From Hyposmocoma kahamanoa (lineage: Eukaryota > Arthropoda > Insecta > Lepidoptera > Cosmopterigidae): a stretch of 64,000 bases of DNA. The stretch spans positions 20,259,488 to 20,323,487 of the forward strand of contig NW_020654422.1 in NCBI RefSeq assembly GCF_003589595.1. The letters are read 5' to 3'. The translations under genes and the position numbers were made by a program. The notes beneath the pieces are model-generated. The model was not told the DNA's origin and made no database searches. It saw only the letters and a list, made by a program, of their open reading frames with translations. Shown piece by piece: positions 35,137-45,722 of this stretch (position 1 is its first letter; the number at the start of each line of letters is the position of its first letter).

Positions 35137-35540
35137 TTAGCAGTAGAGCTCCTTGTGATCCGTCCTTGGTCGTTGACTATTTCTGCCGCCAAGCAGTGAG
35201 TAATGTTTTAAGCAAATAAAATTTCATTTCATTTCAACGTCAGCACTACTGTGTTCCGGTTTTGAAGGGTAAGGGTGCTTGTGAAATTACAGGCACATGG
35301 GACTTTTCAACTTAGGTATGTGTCAGGACGACGGGCGCAGCGGCAGTGCCCCTCAAATATTTGCGATTCAGAGCTTTAAAGTGGCACTGCAAACTGTTAT
35401 GGACAGGCGTGTAAGTTACCATCATAGTAATGTGAGCATTACTGCGTTCCGGTTTGGCCAGTTCGGTTTGGGTTTTGGTTATAGTATTTGGTGATAGTAC
35501 TTCCCTGGACGAACTCTTTCACAAGAAACTCTACTGCTAC
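35137..35540 (+). mobile_element. family A copy, rearranged
   Basis: Forward A sequence at 35137-35424 carries a short AAATTTCATTTCATTTC insertion. It is followed by a second A piece whose 5' end (GTACTTCCCTGG...CTACTGCTAC, 35500-35537) is in reverse orientation. Two copies fused tail to tail or one copy partly inverted. Confidence 0.82.
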
Positions 35541-35709
35541 TGAAAAAATATAAGAATAATTTGTAGCATTCACGAAAATCTAAGAACTCCGTATTTAATA
35601 CTGAAATAGAGATTTTTTATCGTTACAAATAACCTTAAGAGTTATAAGACTTGTAGTATACTTATAACCGGGCATTCTAGTTTGTGTTTGTATGAAAATG
35701 GTGGCCGAG

Positions 35710-35771
35710 ATAGGTTTAAGAAAATCTGTGTTAAAGGTGGTGATCTGTAATACAGATTTTCTTAAACCTAT
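35710..35771. repeat. 20-bp perfect inverted repeat
   Basis: ATAGGTTTAAGAAAATCTGT and its exact complement separated by 22 nt, in low-copy sequence. Confidence 0.96.
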
Positions 35772-36776
35772 GTAGCTTTCACTCTGCAGAAATTGTGATG
35801 CAAGAGTAAATTATAAAATAAATTCTTTTGCAAACGTCGTATTTATATCGTGGTCCATTGCTTGGTCTTTGTATCTTTATTTGTGAGTCAGAACTCACAA
35901 ATGAAGTTTAAAATAGTAAAGCGCCTCGTAACTAAAAATGTACATCTAAAAATTACATTAACCGGTTTATTCCAGTTTAAGCCAGTCCTTCTCGACCCAC
36001 TAACGAGCTCCTTAGAGATCGTGCGGTCGGCCGCTCGGTCGGTTCGGGCGTAACGATCGATGCTTTCTCCAATTTGAACGCCACTAAACTTAACCAATTA
36101 CAGTTCCAACGACAGTTTATAAAATCAGACCCCCTGTTCACTACGAACTTTATCCGTAGGTACGTTACTTTTTTGCTATTTTTTAGATTTGCCAATTTTG
36201 TATTAACGGAAAATATTATTTAAACAATGTTGTTAAGATTCAAAATTACAAATCACATTTTCTCAAATTACTCATTAATAAGCTCGACGTTTCGTCAAAT
36301 GTTTAAGGAATTGCCATAATTTGGAAAAGCGGGTAATCTCTTGTTTGTTCACCGACATAAATGAATCATTTTAGCAATTCACCAAAAGGGCCATTGCTCT
36401 TTCAAATTATAAGGCGCTTGTTTTTTCTGTTTCACATGTCATTAAAAACCACTCAACACACTCAACTATAAAGTTAATTAAAGTCGAGTTACGAGTACAT
36501 TTACTTTTGCAAAGTTCAATGACAGGTCAACGACCTTTCTGATTTGCTGTAAACTCAGGCCTTGATATAAATAGAATCAGCAACAGTAATTAACGATACG
36601 TGAACTAGGAGTATATACGCATAAACGGTTCACGTTTAATTTAATTTAATTTTAATATTTAAAAAAACATCCAACAGCAAGTCGAGTTTCACAAGATATA
36701 AACAAGATATTACAAAAAAATGCCACGGAGGGAATAATATGCTGTTGCAATTAACACATTCTGTATAATGATTCAA
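35772..36776. other. no gene or repeat recognised
   Basis: Three short frames near 35850-36195 overlap on both strands with no domain support. Confidence 0.45.
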
Positions 36777-37053
36777 CTAGTGAAACAAGTGACGGAACAA
36801 ACGAGTCGTGCGTCTGACGGTAAGCTACACGCCTGTCCATAACAGTTGCAGCACCACTCAGAAATTTAAATCGCAAACATCTGAGGGGCCCTGCCCTTGC
36901 GCCCGTCACCCTGAGATGTAAGTTGACAAGTCCCATGTGCTTGTAATTTCACCAGCACCCTTACCCTTCAAAACCGGAACACAGTAATGCTGACATTACT
37001 GCTTGGCGGCAGAAATAGGTAAGGTGGCCGTACTTCCCTAGACGAACTCTTTC
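36777..37053 (-). mobile_element. family A copy, nearly complete
   Basis: From GTGACGGAACAAACGAGTCG to CTAGACGAACTCTTTCGACG; only the extreme 5' end is lost. Confidence 0.9.
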
Positions 37054-38166
37054 GACGAGTTTCGATATTGATTACTCCTTTAAATCTAAAAGTCGAATTA
37101 ATGCCCACCATATATGGTACTACGGCACGACGTAGCTTATTTCTAGTTGCTACGCGGAACGTGGAAAGCAGTCTACGTTTTTACCATAAACAAATTGGTG
37201 TTATGCTAAGATTTTTATTATTATATTCTATATGAGAGTAGCAGAAAGAGGTGTGTAATAAAAATATGAAAAATTATTTCAGCTGGAAATCCTATCTAAC
37301 AAATAGCTAAAAAAACGTCGCGTCTATTTCTTTCTCCACATAAAGTGGGTTCGCCTACGAAATAAGTATAGCTTTTATATATTTCGCACACCAGTTTCAA
37401 TACTGTCACATGTCAAAAGGCATATTTTTTTTAGTCTTAGAGGTAAAACTTTTTTCTATTCGGCAACATTGTACTCAGTCTGAAGTTAGAACTACTAACA
37501 CTTTTGACGACTGGACTGTAGGGTATTTATTTAAAAATAGTAACTTTTCTTGTCATTACTTATTGTGATTTTAGAATTGCGTTAGTGCTGAAGCCGGTGT
37601 GCTATATATTAGCACATTGGACAAATTTTGTAGTGTCGTGACATTTGAACTTCTGTATTTTGACGGTGTATTGCAAAAGTGTGTAATATATATAGATATT
37701 ATAATTAATACAGCAGAACAATTCGAAAATATCTATTTACTTGGGAAACTTCGCTCCCCCCACCTCCCCCATTGCCGCAGAGTCGATAACTACAAAGTTT
37801 TGTAACTAATTGAGTGCCCGGGGCAGATGGGGCGACTTGGTATGTGTTTAGAATATTTATTGAGATAATAATGTTATTGTAATTTTAAGAAACAGCTTCT
37901 ATCGTGATGTGTTTTCATTAGACAGTTACTTTACATAAATGGGTACACATATATACTACACCCTTATACTATACCCTCTCTGATTCAGACATGGTTACAA
38001 ACGCTAAAAACTTTTCAAACACGCACAATACACACACACATACATGACAATAAAAGATAAACATAAAAATAGAAACCAAAATAAAACGGCTTTTCTGATA
38101 TATTTTTTGTACCATCATCAATGTGATATGAACTTCCACACCAATCAAATCATCTAAACACCCAAA
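37054..38166. other. no gene or repeat recognised
   Basis: AT-rich; nothing supportable before the mariner/C cluster. Confidence 0.5.
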
Positions 38167-38181
38167 TATATGTTAATAATA

Positions 38182-39457
38182 GGGGTTAAAGTATGAAATT
38201 GCCGATTTGTACTGAAAATCTAAATTGTTTATTTTTTAAATTTTTAACAAATTTATTTAATCAAAATAGTTGCCATTATTATCTATACATTGCTGCCATC
38301 TAATGGGAAGGTTATTAATGCCTTTGCGATAGAACTCCGACGATCTAGACTGCACAAACTGTGTGAAAGCATTTTGTACTGCCTCCTGGGAAGAAAACTT
38401 CTTGTCACGTAGATAATTGTCCAAATCACGAAAAAAATGGTAGTCCGTTGGAACAAGGTCTGGTGAATACGGAGGATGACGAATGGTTTCTAAATGCAGT
38501 TCCTGAAGGGTCAAAATGGTTTCTCGTGCTGTGTGAGGTCTCGCGTTGTCGTGGAGCAATAATGGTGAAGATCGATTCATGAGTCGGGGCTGTTTTACTG
38601 CTAGTTTTGTCAACATGGTTCGGAGTTCGGCCCAATAGACATCTGCCGTTATTGCTTGACCAGATCGGAGAAAACTATAGTGAATAACACCATGCTGAGA
38701 CCACCAAACAGTTACCATTACCTTTTTATTGGTAAGTTTTGCTTTAGGACACTGTTGTGGCATTTGACCTGGGGTCAGCCATTGCATTTTTCTTTTCCGG
38801 TTATCATAAAGAATCCACTTTTCATCACATGTTACAATTCGATCCAATATTCCTTCATTTCTGTACCGGTTCAACAAGGCAACACAAGTTTCAACACGCG
38901 TTTCTTTCTGCAGATCAGTCAAATCATGAGGCACCCATTTTTCGTATTTTTTTATTTTATTGATTTGACGCAAGTGAGTCATTGTGGGTAAGGTAACGTT
39001 AAACCATGCCGCTAATTCCTGGGTAGTTTGACTAGGATCGGCTTCCACTATCTCTCTTAATTCATCGTTATTCACCTGTGTGGGTGGTCTTCCTCGTGAC
39101 TCGTTCTTTAAGTCGAAATTTCCGTCACGAAAGCGTTTAAACCAAAATCGCACGGTGCGTTCATTAGTAGACCCCTCTCCAAACGCAGCATTGATATTGC
39201 GGGCTGTTTCTGCCGCGTTAGTTCCGCGTCGGAACTCGTATTCAAAAATCACTCGAATTTTCGCAGTATCCATCTTTCTTGTCTAAATTGAATAACAAAA
39301 ACAATTGAAAGTCGATATTCAAATGTTTCAAATTAAAAAAAAAAAAAACACAGAAACCATTTGAAAAAAGTTTCATTCGAAAACCTCAAACCATGAAGAT
39401 TCTATGAAAATTCAAAGAACCTATTGCAATAAAACGGCAATTTCATACTTTAACCCC
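38182..39457 (-). mobile_element. complete mariner element with TA target duplication
   Basis: The 1276-bp element has perfect 23-bp terminal inverted repeats starting GGGGTTAAAGTATGAAATTG, flanked on both sides by TA (38180-38181 and 39458-39459). Size, TIRs, TA duplication and a single intact transposase ORF match a full-length mariner. It sits between the left target-site duplication and the body of a family C element (39458-39889), so it inserted after that element did. Confidence 0.95.
38257..39273 (-). CDS. mariner transposase (DD34D), intact ORF
   Basis: This 338-residue ORF runs without a stop from ATG to TAA. It encodes a Tc1/mariner-superfamily transposase that would bind its own terminal inverted repeats and cut and paste the element at TA sites in nuclear DNA. 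The N-terminal ~110 residues are the paired helix-turn-helix DNA-binding region, with a GRPP linker near residue 61. The mariner motif WVPHDL is at residues 113-118. The catalytic triad is D150 (TCDEKW), D242 (LHDNARPH) and D277 (PTDYHF); exactly 34 residues separate the last two, the DD34D signature. The C-terminus, DNNGNYFD, and overall wording resemble human Hsmar1 and so the cecropia subfamily; that placement is from memory. Family members are usually about 340-350 residues, so it is near full length; a residue or two may be missing around 95-100. Whether it is active cannot be told from sequence alone. Confidence 0.97.
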   Translation of the reverse strand: MDTAKIRVIFEYEFRRGTNAAETARNINAAFGEGSTNERTVRFWFKRFRDGNFDLKNESRGRPPTQVNNDELREIVEADPSQTTQELAAWFNVTLPTMTHLRQINKIKKYEKWVPHDLTDLQKETRVETCVALLNRYRNEGILDRIVTCDEKWILYDNRKRKMQWLTPGQMPQQCPKAKLTNKKVMVTVWWSQHGVIHYSFLRSGQAITADVYWAELRTMLTKLAVKQPRLMNRSSPLLLHDNARPHTARETILTLQELHLETIRHPPYSPDLVPTDYHFFRDLDNYLRDKKFSSQEAVQNAFTQFVQSRSSEFYRKGINNLPIRWQQCIDNNGNYFD

Positions 39458-39889
39458 TAATATACACATAGGAAATGAAACTATTTTTCCGGATTTAAAT
39501 CGCGTATATTTGTTTTTTCAAACAAACCGACGTTTCGGGCCCTTTACAGGTCTACTAGGTAACTTAATAAAAATTCATTTAATAAAAATTCATTCAATAA
39601 AATAATTTGTAAAACTTAATGTAGCGTAAATTGGAATGTTTTCTTTGTAAAATTAAAAATAAGGTATTTAATTAATAACCAATGCAACTATAGTGAAAAA
39701 ATAGGGTGGTTTGCATTAATATTAGACATAACTGGTTGAAGACTGTACCACCTCAGTCAATCGTGACCATGGGACCTGTAAAGGGCCCGAAACGTCTGTT
39801 TGTTTGAAAAAACAAATATACGCGATTTAAATCCGGAAAAATAGTTTCATTTCCTATGTGTTGTTACACCGCGAAAACCTAAGAACTCG
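39458..39889 (-). mobile_element. family C fold-back element with 88-nt arms
   Basis: Arms at 39465-39552 and 39773-39860 match at 87 of 88 positions. One side extends to CCTAAGAACTCG (39889). ATATGTTAATA occurs at 39890-39900 and, beyond the mariner, at 38168-38178, an 11-bp target duplication. The core GGGCCCGAAACGTC follows a small hairpin GGGACC-TGTAAA-GGGCCC. Variable target-duplication length and inverted partial copies suggest retro- or Penelope-like origin; this is inference. Confidence 0.85.
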
Positions 39890-39900
39890 ATATGTTAATA

Positions 39901-40262
39901 TACATTTAAACAAAAAAAACCTTGCGAATAATGTACATAAGCAAGATTGCTTAACAATGGTATAATTACAAAATATTTTCCATTCGGTACGGTTGATCGG
40001 ACAATCGAATTAGACTAAATGGAAAAACCAAGAATTAAATAAATTACATTTATTAACAAAGGAAACAATCTTAATAAACAAAACGGAAACACAAAGGCGC
40101 ACAAAATTTACTCTGGATAGAAAATTAATTCGCGGCACAAAAGCTCGAGTCCAGAGCCGGTAAAATGTTGACGTAAAATGAATTTGCTATTTAGGCACCA
40201 ATTAAGGCTGGCTGTAGAAATGGCAAAAATATTTTATGTTAAACTCTTAAATAATAATATAT
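39901..40262. other. no gene or repeat recognised
   Basis: AT-rich; nothing supportable. Confidence 0.5.
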
Positions 40263-40265
40263 TAT

Positions 40266-40411
40266 AATTAATAACACAAGGATCGCACATTTAGAAAAAA
40301 ATCCTGGCGTTCGTTCATTAGCGGCTGCCACGGTACGCTAGAAGGCGTCGGTTCGAATCCGGCCGGATCGAAGGAATTTTTTCTGAGTGTTCGATCTTTG
40401 TATTAATAATT
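40266..40411 (+). mobile_element. SINE family G copy with inverted tails
   Basis: The B box GGTTCGAATCC and tail GTTCGATCTTTGTATTAATA are present. The left end is an inverted copy of that tail: 40266-40304 pairs with 40373-40411 at 32 of 39 positions. The A-box half is replaced. Confidence 0.83.
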
Positions 40412-40601
40412 ACAACAAACTAGTGGAATAATTTCACAAAAAAGAATTGAATATCAATTCAATAAAAATGTATAATAATGTTTGTTAAGGAGGGTGTTTC
40501 TCTGTACCGTGGGATGATGAGGTTACGCAGCTCCAGCCAAGTGAAAACTCAAAGTTGTTGAAGAAAGAATTTATTTTGCACCTTGTATGTCGCGCCAATA
40601 C

Positions 40602-40770
40602 AATTTCACCCTATATGTGGAAGGTCCGGGCAGTTGTTCCCAAGAAGTGACTCTACTCTACTCCTGGAAACCGTTCCGCGAGATGATGAATTTCACCCTA
40701 TATGAGCGTACGCATTATCAGAAGGTCCGGGTAGCAGTTCCCATGAAGGGACTCCTCTCCTGGTTAGACC
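40602..40770 (+). repeat. imperfect ~100-bp tandem duplication
   Basis: AATTTCACCCTATATG, AGGTCCGGG and GTTCCCA-GAAG-GACTC recur in order at 40602 and 40689. Confidence 0.85.
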
Positions 40771-40821
40771 TTACTGAGCTCTTAGTATTTTCAGATTTCT
40801 CTTCACTTTAAAAAAATTGTG

Positions 40822-40925
40822 TTCGAGAGTCACCATTTGAGGGAAAATCTTAACACCGCGATTCAGAAATAACGCCAAATGGGTCAATGCCATCTAGCGG
40901 ATTCTTAGGGAACTAAGAATATGCG
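40822..40925 (+). repeat. dispersed repeat J copy 1
   Basis: AAAATCTTAACACCGCGATTC and AATGCCATCTAGCGGATT recur at 48720 and 59070; class unknown. Confidence 0.75.
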
Positions 40926-41634
40926 TTAAGGCCGTCTTATTAGACGTAAGACATAAAGTAGGTTTGTTACTTATGTTGTAACATTGATTTTATAGAATAT
41001 TATGATGTTTTGCTTTGAACTTTTGTTTTATTTTGCGTTGGAGACTCGCAAGTGGCTAGTCATAATTTTACGGATAATAAATATATAATTATAAATACAG
41101 TATTTATTTATAAAGAAAACATTCTTTTGGAGTTACAGCTTAAGCGAAAGCGTCCAACAAAACTTAAACTAAAATTTAAATGTAAAATTTAAATTTAACA
41201 TATAAAATACAAAATAATACTTAAAAACTAAACAAATAAAGAAAAAAGATAAATACACACAACTTTACACAATTTACTACAATCTAACACTTATCTTAAA
41301 TTTACAAAGCGACTTAAGGTCGCTGAGAGGACACGCCACTTGTCGGCAAACACATCGGCCTCCCGGATCTGAGCCAGAAACTCGTTCAGCATTGCGATGG
41401 CTCTGCTGGTGGCGGCGGTTCCAGGCGTAAATACGTTATAACGTTATAGGGCAAACAGTATTTTTGAAAAAAATATTTTTCATAAGCATGTATTCAGAGT
41501 GTCTACCATTTCTCATATCTCAATACTCAATACCAAACTCATAATATGAGTATTACACGTTATGAGCCCTGTATTAGGGATACCAAAAAGATCAGAGGTA
41601 GGTCGAGGTTATAATCTCACTACAGAGTACTAAA
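40926..41634. other. no gene or repeat recognised
   Basis: A less AT-rich patch at 41310-41430 carries no convincing ORF. Confidence 0.45.
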
Positions 41635-41655
41635 AAACCGACCTCAAAAGTCATT
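41635..41655 (-). mobile_element. family H terminal scrap
   Basis: AAACCGACCTCAAAAG matches the H right end in reverse. Confidence 0.6.
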
Positions 41656-41873
41656 CATCCATCAGGAAAATCACAAAGATCTAAGGGGCGCTGCCACTGC
41701 GCCCGTTACCCTGGGACATAAGTTGAAAAGTCCCATGTGCCTGTAATTTTAACAGCAACCTTACCCTTCCAAGCCGGAATGCAGTTATGGTCACATTATT
41801 GTTTGCCTGCAGAAATAGGTAAGGTCGCAATACTTCCCTGGGCGAATTCTTTCACAAGGAGTTCTACTGCTAG
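41656..41873 (-). mobile_element. family A copy lacking its 3' end
   Basis: Starts at ATCACAAAGATCTAAGGGG and reaches the 5' end AAGGAGTTCTACTGCTAG. Confidence 0.87.
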
Positions 41874-42404
41874 TAAATACTTTACGTATACTTTGCAATG
41901 AATATTTGTATGCAAATTCCGTGCCCAATACGCTGTATTATAAGGGTAATCTTAAATATGTAAACTGTATAAATTTACCGTGTACGCTTACAAATAAATA
42001 TATCTCTATCAAACATAACATAATTTATTTTACTTGTACCTATTACGAATCGGAGCAACAGTAAGTAATAACATTTAACATCTCTATTTTAGGCGTCAGA
42101 TAACGAAATTCGAAATTCGGAACTCAATTGCAATTATTTTCCATTGGCAGGAAAATTCGAGCGTTAATTGTGGAATAGGCTGAGACAGAAATCTTTACAC
42201 CGTTCGGGCGACGAGGCGATTTCTTGACGATTGTCTCACGATTATTTGACAAAGAGTTTGTTTGGGCTATTTATTACGAATTACTTTTAAAATAAAATCG
42301 AGAGGAAATTGTTTCTGTGATTGAGCTGATATTCCTTGTTCTTCGGTCCGGGATTACATAGAACGGCACATTAAACTTGAGGCTTGGAGCGTTCTTATCG
42401 TCAG
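41874..42404. other. no gene or repeat recognised
   Basis: Nothing supportable. Confidence 0.45.
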
Positions 42405-42632
42405 TGAGAGTTCGTCCAGGGAAGTACTGGCACCTTACCTATTTCTGCCACCAAACAGTAATGTCAGCATTACTGCGTTTCAGTTTAGAAGGGTGCTGGT
42501 GAAATTACATGCACATGGGACTTGTCAATTTATATCTCAGGCAGACGGGCTCAGTGGCAGTGCCCTATAAGATCTTTGCAATATAAAGTTCTAAATGGCA
42601 CTGCAACTGTTATGGGTAGGCGTGGCGCTTGT
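42405..42632 (+). mobile_element. family A copy, both ends clipped
   Basis: From AGAGTTCGTCCAGGGAAG to GTTATGGGTAGGCGTGGCGC, where an E fragment begins. Confidence 0.86.
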
Positions 42633-42636
42633 GTGT

Positions 42637-42723
42637 TTAGTGATTTCCATAACTCAAGTGCTTTAGTTAATTACTTTGGGATCAGAGTAATGTGACGTTG
42701 TCTAATATTTATTTATTTATTTA
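42637..42723 (+). mobile_element. SINE family E 3' fragment
   Basis: GATTTCCATAACTCAAGTGC through GTTGTCTAATATTTATTTAT matches the E copies at 45230 and 56957, including the (TTTA)n tail. Confidence 0.82.
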
Positions 42724-42798
42724 AATGCACTTCATTTTGTAGTTTTTAAGCGAGCTTCTACACGGACACAGAACCCTATCAAGAAATCAAATTAAAAT

Positions 42799-43160
42799 TT
42801 CGTGTTCTTAGGTTTTCGCAATTGTTACACATAAGAAATAAAACTATTTTTTTCCGTTGGTGTGTTTGAAAAAACAAATCGATACCTCCAATGAACACTA
42901 CGTCAATTTAATTTTTGGACAGTCCTGTTTTTATATATTTTTCTTTTTTTTTCCACAAAATTAGTTTGTTTGTTTTTTCAAATTTTGTATTTTTTTCTTT
43001 TTTCTTTTTCACAAAATTCGTAGAGCATAATATTAGTAAATAAATATGGCTTTTTACAAAAATAACAGAAAATGACAAAAAATAAAGTTGGCGTGGTAGT
43101 GTTCATTCGAGGTTCGAACTATACGCGATTTAGACCCAATAAAAATAATTATTTCCTATT
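42799..43160. mobile_element. family C fold-back copy, diverged
   Basis: Left arm TTCTTAGGTTTTCGCAATTG ... TACCTCCAATGAACACTACG. The right arm carries GTAGTGTTCATTCGAGGTTC and TATACGCGATTTAGACCC in reverse. Interior T-rich. Confidence 0.75.
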
Positions 43161-43261
43161 AACATAAACTTACTACTATACTACGGAAAAGGGAAAGAAG
43201 TAAAAAATTTTTATAATTTGTATATAACAATTTTCGTTGATCACCTGACTAACTCTCTTTG

Positions 43262-43440
43262 TAATGTTCAAATTTTTATGTTAGACCACCACGGAATGGA
43301 TCCCACCTAAAGCAATCGACGGTGACGAGCTAGATGCTCATATGAGATCGTGGACAAACCCGAATCGAACCCAGGACCCCTGCGTAATGGTCAAGCTTGG
43401 TAACCTTTCGGCCTCCGAGGCAGTAAGTTATATTAATTTT
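43262..43440 (-). mobile_element. tRNA-headed SINE family L, single copy
   Basis: Minus strand: TACTGCCTCGGAGGCCGAAAGG (A-box-like), B box GGGTTCGATTCGGG, then a body (AGGTGGGATCCATTCCGTGG) unlike D or E. Confidence 0.72.
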
Positions 43441-44439
43441 CCAATCGTTCAATTTTAAAAGCTGAGTAAGATCGTACATCTTGCACAGTTGTAATAAAAA
43501 TGTCAAATTTGGCAGTTAAAGAAAAGAGGAATGATGTAACTCTCTTTCTAGCAGCACCGTGGCAGTTTCTGCTGGAAATTGCAAAAGTGATTGTATTTTG
43601 ATGTCAGTTTTATAATGAGGATAGTCGTATAGTGTAACGCGTTCCTCACAAAGGGAACAGGAGGTGTGACGTCATTAGCAATCGGGCAAATTGGTGCAAT
43701 TACACTTCGCGTTGTTTTACTCGACGCCTCTTTAAAATAACAACGGACAATTTGCGATCGAGTGACACTTGAAAAAAGAACTCCGAAGACAATTTTATGT
43801 TTTTGTTTTTTTTTTTAATGGGAGGATAGAGAATCGAAATTAATTTGAAAAGTTGTCGTCGTTACAGTTGAAAAGCATTGTATCTGCTTCTATGATTCTG
43901 CTTAATATGATAACCTAGTGGCAAAAATGATTGCCTTTAAACACTAACAGAAAAGTTGGCGGCTTGCCACTTTAAGGGTGCTTTTTGCGTGCACATCAAA
44001 ACAAGATTTATTATTTATTTTGATTATAAACAAAAGGTAGCTACATTCGTCGATAGCAAATACAACTGTTTTGGGACCATCACACATAGAACTCGACACT
44101 TTGGTTCTTATTGCAAGAGTAATAGAGTTGAATTTAAATATTAAGTGTCCACCCACAGCACATCGGCATGGCGGAGAAGTATGCGTTCGAAATAAACTTC
44201 GTGTATCTGTATTATAAATTTATATCTAAATTCATCAAAGTCCCTTGTCTTTACACAAACAAGTTGGAATAGGCTTCATCCCAGAAATTACATGGAATAC
44301 TCTCCAAGTTCCAAGCTTCAATTAAACTTAGAAGGAACAAGTAGTAACTTGTACTGCTTCATGGTAAATATAAGGTGGTATCTGACAGATAAAGTAATTT
44401 TATGAAAATATATATTATATTGTATAAATTAGTCAAGTG
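43441..44439. other. no gene or repeat recognised
   Basis: Overlapping antisense frames near 43944-44156 have no domains. Confidence 0.45.
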
Positions 44440-44605
44440 ACGCGAAGAGTGTTAGGCATGAAATTGGAGGGATATTAGGGCAAAGGAAGGCCAAAGAAAA
44501 GATGGATTGTGTAAAGGATGACATGGATAAGATAGGTGTGGGTATGGAAAGAGAGTGGAAGAAAAATACATATTGTGTCGACCCCACCTAGCGTAGGATT
44601 AGGAC
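44440..44605 (+). pseudogene. LINE polyprotein C-terminal remnant, frameshifted
   Basis: One frame reads KGRPKKRW; a frameshift then gives DCVKDDMDKIGVGMEREWKK and ends CVDPT, stop. This pattern (GRPKKRW-DCVKDDM ... WKK-T-C-DPT) is the tail of a common lepidopteran LINE family, by memory. It is a different family from the copy at 33000. Confidence 0.8.
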
Positions 44606-44703
44606 AGGCAGACAAAAGAGAGTAACTATGGGTTTTAAATTGTCTTTTTAGTTGAGATTCAATTGAGTTCGAGACATAAGTTTAAAACGAGATGTGCCAT
44701 CGT

Positions 44704-44962
44704 GATGGTAGCCTATCACAAACACGGACTTTTTTTCCGAAATAACGTTCGTTCGAATTTTCATTACACCGAAAACCGAATTATAACGAAACCGTTGTTC
44801 TTTCAGGATATGTTGGATGTTTATCGCAAAGACACGATTAGGCTCGATTAGGTTAGGTTTAAAAGAAAAACATTTTCCTCTAAAAGTTACTTTCGAGGTT
44901 ATGAAAATTCGAGCAAACGTTTTTTCAGGAAAATGTCATTTCGGATTATTTATAGGTAACCC
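44704..44962 (+). mobile_element. family F MITE copy 2 (259 bp)
   Basis: Ends GGTAGCCTATCA and (inward) GGTTACCTATAA. CATCGT occurs just outside each end. Same length as the copy at 59976. Confidence 0.87.
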
Positions 44963-45111
44963 ATCGTCCATCGTGACCTACATTTACTAAGTTTTACTAA
45001 GTTATACACTTATCGAAGAAGAATCAGCTTGAGCCGGTGACAAAAAGGTTTATATCCACGCACTTAAAGCGAAAAAGTAAGGTTCAACTATCCGAACCAA
45101 TAGCAATAATT

Positions 45112-45155
45112 AAGTCGTATTGTGAACCTTCTCCTTTTTTGAAGTCAGCAACCAC
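45112..45155 (-). mobile_element. family H terminal fragment
   Basis: GAACCTTCTCCTTTTTTGAAGTC is the reverse of the H start. Confidence 0.6.
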
Positions 45156-45229
45156 TATGTAGCTACCTAAAAACGCAGCTATGTAAATATAACTGTGACA
45201 ACTATAAAAATAAGTTTCTCTTCTAAGTT

Positions 45230-45722
45230 TCAGCAGTCATATCTGAGGTCCCGGGTTCGACCCCCGGCCGGGTCTGTGTAGAAACGAACTTTCCTACATT
45301 GTCTCTGGTCTGGGTGTTTGTGGTACCGTCGTTGTTTCCGATTTCCATAACACAAGCGCTTTAGCTACTTACTTTGGGATCAAAGCAACGTATGTCATGT
45401 TGTCTAATACGCATTGATTTACAAATAAATGGACGACGGGTCTAATACAAAAACCACGAAAAAAATGTCCCAAGTCAACCTATTAAAACGTAGTGACATG
45501 TCAAGGAATATGAAAAAGCTAAAACGTGGAATTTAAATTGTAATGTCATCGCAGTACTGTCTAATTTCGCTTGCTTCGCTGTCCGTCGAACAAACGAAGA
45601 CTAGAGCGTGAATGACGCTCTGTATACGATTTTAACGCCCTATACGTTCGGACACTTTTTAGCGCGGACCTGACGTCCATATAATTGTAAGTCAATGCTA
45701 ATATATATTTATTTATATTTAG
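45230..45722 (+). mobile_element. SINE family E copy interrupted by family B
   Basis: B box GGGTTCGACCCCCGG, then GGGTGTTTGTGGTACCGTCG and GTTGTCTAATAC; the (TTTA) tail resumes at 45698. The 5' head is truncated. Confidence 0.85.
45412..45697. mobile_element. family B MITE copy 4 (286 bp)
   Basis: Again exactly 286 bp, same orientation as copy 1. The target duplication is decayed (CTAATACG / CTAATATA). Confidence 0.92.

Noticed and set aside
38656..38991. 111-codon plus-strand ORF
   Set aside because: Antisense shadow of the mariner transposase.
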